The notes beneath the pieces were generated by a model. It had not been told where the DNA came from, made no database searches, and worked only from the letters and a program-made list of their open reading frames with translations. DNA of 64,000 nt, from assembly GCA_037189645.1 (NCBI GenBank), contig JBBCIY010000001.1, positions 1-64,000 on the forward strand, read 5' to 3'. Both the position numbers and the translations under genes were made by a program. Position 1 is the first letter of the stretch, and each line of letters begins with the position of its first letter. This document shows positions 53,919-62,372 of the stretch, one piece after another. The DNA is from Taishania sp037189645. Its GTDB lineage: Bacteria; Bacteroidota; Bacteroidia; Flavobacteriales_D; Crocinitomicaceae.

Positions 53919-56366
53919 TTATTTTTTCTGAAGGCGCAGGTCAATTTTATAATAGAACAACGGTAAGAAGCCCAATTGCGTTTTTTCCGCTATTGGCTCA
54001 GCCGAAGGGTCTGCCAGGTTTGGGGCATACGCCAGGCTCAGAATGTTTTTGGTATTCAGGATATTTACCAGGTCGACACCGATTTCATGCGTGGTTCTCT
54101 TCGCGTTGAACTTCCAGTTTACTTTTAAATCCAGCCGGAAATAATCACGGAACCGTCGGGTATTAAACCCTTCATCCCGGAAGATCAGCTCGTGGACTAA
54201 CTGCGTCTGGGCCAGGTCTACGTACCCGTATCGTTTCCCTCCGGCATAGGTCGCTTTCAAACCCAAAGAAATGGATTGTCTGGCGTTCAGTTTAAATTCT
54301 TTTCCGGACAATACGTTGAACACGTAATTACCGTTATAGGAGGTATTCCGTTCAATTCCGTCACTTCCAACATATTTGGAATCGTACAAGGAAGCGGTAA
54401 CCAGGAAGAAGAAGGTATTGTCAAAGAATTTCTGGACGGTAACTTCAAAACCGTAATTCGTTCCCGTTCCTGTATTCTCAAGCGAATCCGGGAAGAAGCG
54501 CTGAAATCCTGCTCCCATGTTGATGAGCGAATAGGAGGACGGTGTGATCGTAACAGGAATATTGTACAGATGCTGGTAATACGCTTCTGTTTTTATATTC
54601 CAGCTTTTTCCCAGGCTGATATCGTAACCGATCCCGGTGTGGATGCTCTTCGTAAAATCCATATTCTTGTTGTGATAGATCTTGTTTCCGGCCGCGTCAA
54701 ATTTATTGTAGGTATAGGTGTACAATGGCTGCATCTGGCTGTGCATTCCTGCTCCCGCAAATACGCTTTGATTTCTTTTCAGTTTCATCCGCCATCCGAT
54801 TCGCGGCTCTACGCCACTGAAACTATTGCTCAGTGAATAGTACTGGGCGTGTAAGCCGGCGGTAACGTCCATATTCTCGGCCGCTCTCCATTTCCATTGC
54901 ACAAAAGGCTGTACCAGTACCGAAGCTCCCTCAAATTCCCAGCGTCTTTGGAAAGTACTGTCAGTGACCAGGGGTAGTACCGAATCATTCTGAACGACAT
55001 AGTACAGGTCGGTATTCAGCCCGGCCTTGATCAGGTGGCGGGTATTGAATTTATGGGTAACAGATAGGTAATGAGAAATCTTGTGATTGGAAAACTTGTA
55101 CCCCATCATCTGGTAGATCGAGTCCACTACAATCCTGTAGGTCTCTTCGTTTGTGCCTTTGTTCAGTGTATCCAGGTGCCTGAGCAGGTAATTATGCCTG
55201 GAGCGCTGCTCTTCGTAGCTGTAAGCCAATGTTGTTGACAGGAATGTCTTTTCGGAAAGCGACTGTTTGTAATTGATCCCGCCGACGGCCATGGAGCTGC
55301 CGAAATATTGATCCCGGTCTCCTTCACCATACATTTCCGTGGAAAATTCTTTTTGTTCGGAAATGAGAATCTCAATGTTACTGTTTCCTCCGATTCCGAA
55401 CAACGATAAGTTTCCTCCGTTTTTCAACCTCCAGTTGAATTTAAAAGCACCGTCCCAGTAGCTGGGAACTGCATCCGTTCCGATCTGTATTCCCATTGCT
55501 TTAAAGATGCTCAGTGTTGAATACCTTCCCATCACCAGGTAGCTGGAATTGTTCTTTTTATCCATTGGTCCTTCGGCGAGTACTTCCGTACCTAAAAATC
55601 CGAACTGCCCTGTAAATTCATGCCGTTGATTGTTCCCGTTCCTGAGTTTCAGGTCAAAAATAGCGGCTGTGCTGTTGCCGTATTCTGCCGGGAACGCGCT
55701 CATGAAGAAGTCCGAATTCCCCAGTATTTTGTTGTTCAGGATCGTAACGGGTCCTCCGGTACTTCCCGAGATCGCGAAATGGGAAGGGTTCGGGATATCG
55801 ATGCCTTCTACTTTCCAGACAACGCCCAACGGAGAATTTCCACGCACGATGATATCATTCCTGGAGTCATCGGCTCCCTGCACGCCTGCGAAATTGGAGG
55901 CCATGCGGGCAGGGTCGGACCGGGATCCCGGGTAGCGGTCTGTTTCCTCTACACTGAACTGCCGTGCGGAGATCAAGGCCAGTTCGTTGATCACTTCCCC
56001 GCTTTTTCTGGCAGTGACCACGACTTCTTCCGCCTGTTTGTAAAAGCTTTCGGAAACGGGAATTTCCAGTACGGTCTCTTTCCCCGAATTGACTTCAATG
56101 GTTATGACCTTTTCATCATATCCGACAATGAACACGGTGAGCTGGTGCTTCCCGACAGGGACCTCTGAAATGATGAAAGTACCGTTTTCTTCCGTTATAG
56201 CGCCATATATTCGGCTGGTATCGGCAGTGATAATTTTGATTTTAGCCGCGTACACGGGAGAATAAGTTTCCGAATCAACAACGCGTCCTCTTACGTTTTG
56301 AGTCGGCTGGGCCAGTGAAAAAAATGTCACTATACTAAATGACAGGAGAGTAAAGTATTTTAGCAT
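53919..56366 (-). CDS. TonB-dependent outer-membrane receptor with carboxypeptidase-like N-domain
   Basis: An 815-residue receptor. Signal peptide about 1-19; a carboxypeptidase-regulatory-like domain (about 24-110; RGRVVDSETYSPVYAAKI); a plug domain (about 120-245; RNDIIVRGNSPLGVVW, GNSDFFMSAFPAEYGNSTAA); then a 22-strand-type barrel to the C-terminus ending FYYKIDLRLQKK. It follows the peptide-binding lipoprotein gene by 11 bases on the same strand, so both are likely co-expressed. No SusD partner is seen. The ligand is unknown; peptide or metal complex is possible. Confidence 0.92.
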   Translation of the reverse strand: MLKYFTLLSFSIVTFFSLAQPTQNVRGRVVDSETYSPVYAAKIKIITADTSRIYGAITEENGTFIISEVPVGKHQLTVFIVGYDEKVITIEVNSGKETVLEIPVSESFYKQAEEVVVTARKSGEVINELALISARQFSVEETDRYPGSRSDPARMASNFAGVQGADDSRNDIIVRGNSPLGVVWKVEGIDIPNPSHFAISGSTGGPVTILNNKILGNSDFFMSAFPAEYGNSTAAIFDLKLRNGNNQRHEFTGQFGFLGTEVLAEGPMDKKNNSSYLVMGRYSTLSIFKAMGIQIGTDAVPSYWDGAFKFNWRLKNGGNLSLFGIGGNSNIEILISEQKEFSTEMYGEGDRDQYFGSSMAVGGINYKQSLSEKTFLSTTLAYSYEEQRSRHNYLLRHLDTLNKGTNEETYRIVVDSIYQMMGYKFSNHKISHYLSVTHKFNTRHLIKAGLNTDLYYVVQNDSVLPLVTDSTFQRRWEFEGASVLVQPFVQWKWRAAENMDVTAGLHAQYYSLSNSFSGVEPRIGWRMKLKRNQSVFAGAGMHSQMQPLYTYTYNKFDAAGNKIYHNKNMDFTKSIHTGIGYDISLGKSWNIKTEAYYQHLYNIPVTITPSSYSLINMGAGFQRFFPDSLENTGTGTNYGFEVTVQKFFDNTFFFLVTASLYDSKYVGSDGIERNTSYNGNYVFNVLSGKEFKLNARQSISLGLKATYAGGKRYGYVDLAQTQLVHELIFRDEGFNTRRFRDYFRLDLKVNWKFNAKRTTHEIGVDLVNILNTKNILSLAYAPNLADPSAEPIAEKTQLGFLPLFYYKIDLRLQKK

Positions 56367-56377
56367 CGGTTATATTC

Positions 56378-58117
56378 TTATTTTTTTTGAGCTACTTCTT
56401 TCTGGTATTCTTCCGGTGTCCACTCTTTCAGGTAGACCTTTTTAAAATAGAATAAGCTGAGTGAGTTAAAGTGCAGGTTCCTTACGTAAGAGTGAATGAT
56501 CTGAAGATCACCGCTGTACCAAAGGGGGATGATCGGCGGATTTTTCATCAGCTCTGCTTCAGCCCTGGAATATAATTTCATTTTTTTCCCGACGTTCGTT
56601 TCTTTCTTAGCGGTTTCCAGCAGGTTGTCAAAAACAGGGTTGCTGTATTTGGAAAAATTCATTCCCATTTCATTGGTTGCATTGTCGGGTTTATTGGCGC
56701 TGTGAAAATTATCCAGGAAATTTTCTGGATTGGGATAATCCGCAACCCAGCTTGTCTTAAAGATGTCTCCGTTTCCTGAAACAGCATCCGCGTTGAGCTG
56801 CTCAAAGTTGGATCCGTCAATGTTCACATTGATTCCCAGCACCTGGAATATTTGCTGTGCGAACTCATCTGCAACCGCAGAATTGATGTCCCCGATGTTG
56901 AACCGCAGGTTGACGCTGCCAAACCCTTTTCCATTCGGGTAGCCTGCTTCTGCCAGCAGCCTCCTCGCTTTTTCAGGATTGTATTCATAACCTGCATTTT
57001 TGATCAAATCAAAATCATATCCTCTGAAAGTTTGGGAGATGGGAGGGACTATTCCGTAAAAGCCGAGCTCATCAAACTGGTTTTTCAGGATGTCACGGCC
57101 TATTTTTTCCCGGTTTACGGCATAATTGAAGGCTTGCCTGACTTTCGGATTCTGGAACCGGGGCTCATCCATGTTGAACAGGTAATAATGTGTCTGCAGC
57201 AGCGCATTTTTGTCCAGTACCAGTTTGGGTGGAGTGGAATTGAAATCGGAAAGGCGGCCTTCCACCATCTTGGTAATTTTACTTGTCGGCAATGCCAGGA
57301 TCAGGTCAATGTGCTTATTTTCAAATAAATCAAGCTGCTCCAGTTTCCTGTTTTGAATAATGAACCGGATCGAATCCAGGTAAGGAAGCTGGTTGCCATT
57401 TTCGTCCGTTTCATAGTAATCTTCGTTCTTCGCTAAGTTGATCTGCGGAACGTCTCCGGGCTTGTAAGAGGCGAAAACAAATGGTCCTGTCCCGATTGTC
57501 TTATCTACCAGGTCTGCTTCAATCACTTTTTTAGACTGAATGGAAAGCTGTATCTGGGATAGCTTATACAAAAAATTGTCGTCTCTTTGCTTTAGCCTGA
57601 TTTCCAGCTTGCCGTTTTTTGTGGTAATTCCGGATATGTTTTTGGCTTTTCCTTCGAAATAATCTTCTGCACCTTCCACTACGTCTTTCAGTAAATGGTT
57701 GTAAGCTACTGTTGCCGTTCCTGTTTTTGTAGGAGAGCAGATCATTTCAAATGTTGAGATGATATCGTCCGTTGTTAAGATCCGTTCTTTATCGGAAGAG
57801 AAAATGGCATTGTCATGGAAGTAAACATTTTTCCGGATGTCGAATAGGTACACCGTACCGTCGTCATTAACGGACCAGGAAGAAGCGATCTGCCCTTTTA
57901 CCTTTAACGTAGCCGGGTCGATCTGGACCAATCCTTCCAGCACCTGCCCAAAAATAGTTGCGGAATAGTAGTCGGAAATTTCATAGGACAGGTAGGTCAT
58001 CGGCTCGTGTTCCAGACACATTTTGATGGTGCCTCCCTGGTGTTCCATTACTTGCTTTTTGCCGGAACAGCCAACGATTATCAGGGAAATGAGTATAAAA
58101 AGAAATCCTTTTTTCAT
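56378..58117 (-). CDS. Peptide-type ABC solute-binding lipoprotein (SBP_bac_5)
   Basis: A 579-residue lipoprotein (lipid Cys after IIVG near residue 17) with the oligopeptide-binding protein fold: YEISDYYSATIFGQVLEGL near the N-terminus, VRQAFNYAVNREKIG, and a C-terminal KKMKLYSRAEAELMKNPPIIPLW segment. I start at ATG 58117 (MKKGFLFILIS); a codon 21 bases upstream is unlikely. The residues after the lipid Cys (SGKKQV) do not resemble the acidic surface-export signal of the phylum, so a periplasm-facing position is likely. No permease or ATPase genes lie near; the TonB receptor follows 11 bases later. Confidence 0.9.
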   Translation of the reverse strand: MKKGFLFILISLIIVGCSGKKQVMEHQGGTIKMCLEHEPMTYLSYEISDYYSATIFGQVLEGLVQIDPATLKVKGQIASSWSVNDDGTVYLFDIRKNVYFHDNAIFSSDKERILTTDDIISTFEMICSPTKTGTATVAYNHLLKDVVEGAEDYFEGKAKNISGITTKNGKLEIRLKQRDDNFLYKLSQIQLSIQSKKVIEADLVDKTIGTGPFVFASYKPGDVPQINLAKNEDYYETDENGNQLPYLDSIRFIIQNRKLEQLDLFENKHIDLILALPTSKITKMVEGRLSDFNSTPPKLVLDKNALLQTHYYLFNMDEPRFQNPKVRQAFNYAVNREKIGRDILKNQFDELGFYGIVPPISQTFRGYDFDLIKNAGYEYNPEKARRLLAEAGYPNGKGFGSVNLRFNIGDINSAVADEFAQQIFQVLGINVNIDGSNFEQLNADAVSGNGDIFKTSWVADYPNPENFLDNFHSANKPDNATNEMGMNFSKYSNPVFDNLLETAKKETNVGKKMKLYSRAEAELMKNPPIIPLWYSGDLQIIHSYVRNLHFNSLSLFYFKKVYLKEWTPEEYQKEVAQKK

Positions 58118-58193
58118 AAGTTTTATTGCAATTAGCAAGTTTAGTAAAAAATATTTACAAACTTGTTTTTCATCTTAAAAACCAACTTTAAAT

Positions 58194-58209
58194 CACGTAC
58201 TAATACGTG
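58194..58209. promoter_or_regulatory. 16-bp palindrome, candidate operator
   Basis: CACGTA-CTAA-TACGTG is a perfect palindrome in the 146-base spacer between dxs and the peptide-binding lipoprotein gene, upstream of the latter. Its form fits a dimeric regulator site. It has no T run, so a terminator is less likely. Confidence 0.4.
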
Positions 58210-58263
58210 CAGTGAACTACTAAGATACTGAAAGTTTTAATGATGAAATGCCGGAAAGAGCAT

Positions 58264-60222
58264 TTATCCTACTACGGAGCCTGAAAAACGCTGATCAGAT
58301 GAATCAATGCCAAGCATGTTCCTGATGGCTGACACGATCCCGGCTGTATCAAATCCGCATTCTTCCCACAGTTCCTCCTGGGTTCCGTGATTGATGTATC
58401 TGTCCGGTATTCCCAAGCGGTTGATCTCTGCCTGGTAATTGTTGTCGGCCATGAATTCAATGACTGCTGAACCGAATCCGCCGGTCAGGCATCCATCTTC
58501 TACGGTAATGACCTTTTTGAATTTGGTAAAGACTTCGTGGAGCATCAGTTCATCAATCGGTTTCACGAACCGCATGTCGTAATGTGCAACAGAAACCCCT
58601 ATCGGTTTTAGCTCCTCGATCGCTTTGCTGACGAAATTACCCGGGTGCCCGATTGTCAGAATGGCGATATCAGTACCATTTGTGATCTTCCTTCCGGTTC
58701 CCACCTTTATTTCTTCCAATGGTGTTTTCCATTCGGTCATAACGCCGTTTCCTCGTGGATAGCGGATAGTGAACGGTCCTTTGTTCTCCAGCTGGGCAGT
58801 GTACATCAGGTTCCGGAGCTCCTGCTCATTCATCGGGGCAGAAACGGTCATGTTGGGAATGTGGCGCATGTATGCGAGGTCGTAAGCCCCGTGATGTGTG
58901 GCGCCATCTGCTCCTACTAAACCTCCTCTGTCCAGGCAGAACACAACATTCAGGTTCTGTAAAGCAACATCGTGCAGAACCTGGTCATATGCCCGTTGCA
59001 TGAATGAAGAATAAATATTGCAGAATGGGATCAGGCCTTGTGTTGCCAACCCTGCTGAAAAGGTAACGGCATGCTGTTCGGCGATCCCTACATCGAAAGC
59101 CCTGTCAGGCATTGCTTTCATCATGATGTTTAACGAACATCCTGTAGGCATGGCGGGAGTGATTCCCATTATCTTGTCATTTTTTTCTGCCAGCTCAACA
59201 ATCGTATGCCCGAATACATCCTGGTATCTCGGAGGCTGAGGTGACTTGGGGATGATCTTTACAATTTCCCCGGTATCTTTGTTGAAAATCCCCGGCGCAT
59301 GCCACTGTGTGGGGTTTCCTTCTTCTGAGAACTTATATCCCCCGCCTTTCCGGGTAATACAGTGCAGGATCTTCGGCCCCGGGATATCCTTTAGGTCTTT
59401 CAGTATCTTGGCAACTCCGGTCACATCATGCCCGTCGATCGGTCCGAAATAGCGGAAGTTCAGTGATTCGAACAGGTTGCTCTGCCTGAAAATGGAGCCT
59501 TTTAAAGCATTCGAGATCTTGGAAGCGATCGTCTGGGCGTCTGGTCCGAATTTGGAGATTTTTCCAAGCATTTTCCAGACTTCGTCTTTTACTTTATTGT
59601 ATGTATGTGACGTGGTAATGTCGGTTAAATACTCTTTCAAAGCTCCCACGTTCGGGTCGATCGACATGCAGTTGTCGTTCAGGATCACCAGCAGGTTTGC
59701 GTCTTTTTCGAAACCGGCGTGGTTCAGTCCTTCAAACGCCATCCCGGCAGTCATGGCACCGTCTCCGATCACGGCGATGTGCTGCTTGCCCTTTTCTCCT
59801 TTGTAACGGCTTGCTACAGCCATGCCGAGCGCCGCTGAAATGGATGTGGATGAATGCCCGACTCCGAATGTGTCGTATTCGCTTTCTGAACGTTTTGGAA
59901 ATCCTGAGATTCCGTCTTTGATCCGGTTGGTATGAAATTTTTCGCGTCTTCCGGTTAAAATCTTGTGCCCGTATGCCTGGTGCCCGACATCCCAGACCAG
60001 CTGATCTTCCGGAGTGTTAAAAACATAGTGAAGAGCAACGGTTAATTCCACTACTCCCAGGCTTGCCCCGAAATGACTGTTTCCGATTTCTGAAATGACA
60101 TCAACGATGTACTGACGAAGCTCTTCTGAAACCTGTGGTAGATCATCTATTTCAAACTTTTCCCTTAAATCTCTGGGAGTGTTTATTTGTTCTAAGTATG
60201 GACCGGCTTTGTACAACGTCAA
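58264..60222 (-). CDS. dxs: 1-deoxy-D-xylulose-5-phosphate synthase
   Basis: First enzyme of the MEP isoprenoid pathway, condensing pyruvate and glyceraldehyde-3-phosphate with thiamine diphosphate. The 652-residue protein has the family's usual size and motifs: GNSHFGASLGVVELT, VWDVGHQAYGHKILTGRR, the ThDP motif GDGAMTAGM and FCLDRGGLVGADGATHHG. No ATG lies near the start; a TTG at 60222 gives the expected N-terminus (YLEQINTPRDL) and stands just after a good promoter. Isoprenoid products may feed the UbiA-type enzyme at 32899. Confidence 0.96.
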   Translation of the reverse strand: MTLYKAGPYLEQINTPRDLREKFEIDDLPQVSEELRQYIVDVISEIGNSHFGASLGVVELTVALHYVFNTPEDQLVWDVGHQAYGHKILTGRREKFHTNRIKDGISGFPKRSESEYDTFGVGHSSTSISAALGMAVASRYKGEKGKQHIAVIGDGAMTAGMAFEGLNHAGFEKDANLLVILNDNCMSIDPNVGALKEYLTDITTSHTYNKVKDEVWKMLGKISKFGPDAQTIASKISNALKGSIFRQSNLFESLNFRYFGPIDGHDVTGVAKILKDLKDIPGPKILHCITRKGGGYKFSEEGNPTQWHAPGIFNKDTGEIVKIIPKSPQPPRYQDVFGHTIVELAEKNDKIMGITPAMPTGCSLNIMMKAMPDRAFDVGIAEQHAVTFSAGLATQGLIPFCNIYSSFMQRAYDQVLHDVALQNLNVVFCLDRGGLVGADGATHHGAYDLAYMRHIPNMTVSAPMNEQELRNLMYTAQLENKGPFTIRYPRGNGVMTEWKTPLEEIKVGTGRKITNGTDIAILTIGHPGNFVSKAIEELKPIGVSVAHYDMRFVKPIDELMLHEVFTKFKKVITVEDGCLTGGFGSAVIEFMADNNYQAEINRLGIPDRYINHGTQEELWEECGFDTAGIVSAIRNMLGIDSSDQRFSGSVVG

Positions 60223-60234
60223 AAAAATTAATTA

Positions 60235-60265
60235 CAAATTTAGATGTATTCAGATTCAAAACCAA
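60235..60265 (-). promoter_or_regulatory. Bacteroidota-type promoter for dxs
   Basis: On the minus strand TTG (60265-60263), 20 bases, then TAAATTTG (60242-60235): a full consensus match. The TTG start codon is about 13 bases beyond the -7 element, so the leader is very short. Confidence 0.65.
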
Positions 60266-60351
60266 TTAAAGTTTTTAAATTTTATGAAAAACTTGCTGTT
60301 CAGGAAAACTGAAGTACTATCTTTATGAAACGGTTATTGTGAAAATAAAGT

Positions 60352-61020
60352 ATGGTGAACAGGATTATTTTAAGTTGTATCATTTCGCTGGGCCTGCAGC
60401 CGGGTATCTGCCGGGCGCAGGATTTTTATTTCCAGGATCCGGAAACAACGTTGATAAAGACAACGGATCAGTCGCCGGCACACTGGTACATCGAAATCTT
60501 TTCCAACCTGGATGAAGACAAAACACTCCGGTGGAAAACTTTTTTTGACCATATTCCTGAAGAGTGGACCATTACATTTAATGACCAGACCACGAATTAT
60601 TTTGAGGTAAACGATGGCGACAGTGCTGATTTTATCCTCTTCTCAGACCAGGAATTCCCTCAAAAACTGATCATTGGCGGGATTTTGAATAATACGCCGG
60701 GAAGTGGTACCGTTTCATTTGAAATTTACGATCCGGAGGTACCTGTAATTAAAGATACGATCCATTTTCATTTTATTATTTCCCAGGGTTCGCTGGGAGT
60801 TGAAGAATTTTCTTTTTATGAACAGTTTCGCCTTGAAAATGACGTAATCAGTCCGGTGAACGGAAATACGGCGGATTTCAGTGTATTTGACGAAACCGGA
60901 AGGGAGCTTTTGAGAAAGGAAAAAGTAGATGCACTGGATGTATCCGGGTTGCTGAACGGGTTGTTCTTTATCCACATCAGACAGGGCAATGACCGGTTCT
61001 TTATGAAATTGTCCCGGTAA
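60352..61020 (+). CDS. Small exported protein with degenerate T9SS type A-like C-terminus
   Basis: A 222-residue protein with a signal peptide (about 1-22, ending CRAQ). A beta-sandwich-like domain follows (about 25-145). The C-terminal 75 residues have the layout of a type A sorting domain (FSVFDETGRELL, LDVSGLLNGLFFIHI, FFMKLSR) but lack the usual YPNP start; SPVNG stands there instead. Whether it is still sorted by the T9SS is uncertain. It has its own weak promoter (TATCTTTA at 60318). No close functional partner. Confidence 0.75.
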   Translation: MVNRIILSCIISLGLQPGICRAQDFYFQDPETTLIKTTDQSPAHWYIEIFSNLDEDKTLRWKTFFDHIPEEWTITFNDQTTNYFEVNDGDSADFILFSDQEFPQKLIIGGILNNTPGSGTVSFEIYDPEVPVIKDTIHFHFIISQGSLGVEEFSFYEQFRLENDVISPVNGNTADFSVFDETGRELLRKEKVDALDVSGLLNGLFFIHIRQGNDRFFMKLSR

Positions 61021-61115
61021 AAACAGGAGATCCCTGGTGAGTCCGTATGAAATGTTTCATGGTTCAACCATTTTACAGCCCGGTCTGGGTTTTTATTAAA
61101 TAAACTGGATCGAGG

Positions 61116-61149
61116 TTGTTTCGCTTTTACAGCTTCTTTATTATATTTA
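61116..61149 (+). promoter_or_regulatory. Possible promoter of the response-regulator gene
   Basis: TTG (61116-61118), 23 bases, then TATATTTA (61142-61149), one mismatch from TAnnTTTG. The ATG lies 16 bases downstream. Confidence 0.4.
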
Positions 61150-61165
61150 CCGCAAAGATTTTATA

Positions 61166-62344
61166 ATGAGCAAAATTCTAATCATTGATGATGAGCGTGC
61201 CATCCGACGCGCGCTTCGTGAAATTCTTGAGTTTGAAAGCTTTGAAGTGGAGGAGGCCGAAGATGGGAAACAAGGTGTGGAAAAGGCTTTATCCGGTGAA
61301 TACGACATTATTTTCTGTGACATAAAAATGCCCAACATGGACGGGATGGAAGTGCTGGATGCCCTGGCAGAAGCTTCCGTTGAGTCCCCGGTGATAATGA
61401 TCAGCGGTCACGGAACGGTGGATACGGCTGTACAGGCAATCAAAAAAGGAGCCTTTGATTTTATTGAGAAGCCCCTCGACCTGAACCGTATACTGGTAAC
61501 GGTAAGGAACGCTTCTGACAGAACCGCCCTTGTTGAAGAGCGCAAAGTACTGAAAAAAACCGTACAGCGGTTCAAAGGAAGTTCCATCATTGGTGAAACA
61601 CCGGAGATTTTGCAGATCAAGGCGATGATTGAGAAAGTAGCTCCGTCAGATGCCCGTGTTTTGATAACGGGGGAAAACGGAACGGGGAAAGAACTCGTAG
61701 CCCGTTCCCTGCACGATCTGTCCGGCAGGAAGGAACAGGCTTTTGTGGAAGTTAACTGTGCGGCGATACCAGCCGAATTGATCGAAAGTGAATTGTTCGG
61801 ACACGAAAAAGGAGCATTTACTTCCGCTATCAAGCAGAAGAAAGGGAAATTTGAGCTGGCGGAGGGAGGAACGCTTTTCCTGGATGAGATCGGGGATATG
61901 TCGGCTTCCGCTCAGGCAAAGGTCCTGAGAGCATTGCAGGAGAATGTGATCCAGCGGGTAGGAGGGGAGAAAGATATAAAGATCAATACGCGTGTAGTTG
62001 CGGCAACGAATAAGGATCTGAGAAAAGAGATCGAAGAAGGGCGTTTCCGTGAAGATTTGTACCACCGCCTGGCCGTGATTCTGATTCATGTACCTTCCCT
62101 GAACGAACGAAGGAACGACATTCCTGTTCTGGCAGAACATTTCCTTACAATGGTATGCGGTGAGCACGGCATTCCACGGAAAAGTTTCTCCAATGAAGCC
62201 CTGGAAGCGTTGAAAAATACCGACTGGACGGGAAATATCCGTGAATTGAGGAACATCATCGAGCGATTGGTGATTTTGTGCGGCGATACGATTACGGGTG
62301 AAGACGTCGTGTTGTTTGCCAACCCTAAAACTGTGAAGAGCTAA
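61166..62344 (+). CDS. Sigma-54-type response regulator lacking a DNA-binding domain
   Basis: A 392-residue NtrC-family protein. Receiver domain 1-120 with phospho-acceptor Asp52 and the DD pair Asp8/Asp9; AAA+ domain 140-380 with Walker A GENGTGKE (168-175), GAFTSA (216-221, in place of the canonical GAFTGA) and Walker B TLFLDEIGD. The chain ends 12 residues after the AAA+ lid: the Fis-type helix-turn-helix expected at about 400-460 is absent. It could activate sigma-54 from solution or bind DNA through a partner. No histidine kinase gene lies beside it. The next gene starts 28 bases downstream. Confidence 0.9.
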   Translation: MSKILIIDDERAIRRALREILEFESFEVEEAEDGKQGVEKALSGEYDIIFCDIKMPNMDGMEVLDALAEASVESPVIMISGHGTVDTAVQAIKKGAFDFIEKPLDLNRILVTVRNASDRTALVEERKVLKKTVQRFKGSSIIGETPEILQIKAMIEKVAPSDARVLITGENGTGKELVARSLHDLSGRKEQAFVEVNCAAIPAELIESELFGHEKGAFTSAIKQKKGKFELAEGGTLFLDEIGDMSASAQAKVLRALQENVIQRVGGEKDIKINTRVVAATNKDLRKEIEEGRFREDLYHRLAVILIHVPSLNERRNDIPVLAEHFLTMVCGEHGIPRKSFSNEALEALKNTDWTGNIRELRNIIERLVILCGDTITGEDVVLFANPKTVKS

Positions 62345-62372
62345 ACTTAAATTTAAACTATAAATTCCATTT

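Noticed and set aside
61079..61095. Possible terminator after the 60352 gene
   Set aside because: Only three G-C pairs with a T run; too weak to list.
61408..62167. Two long minus-strand frames opposite the response regulator
   Set aside because: They lie antisense to the conserved AAA+ domain and show no protein-like pattern.
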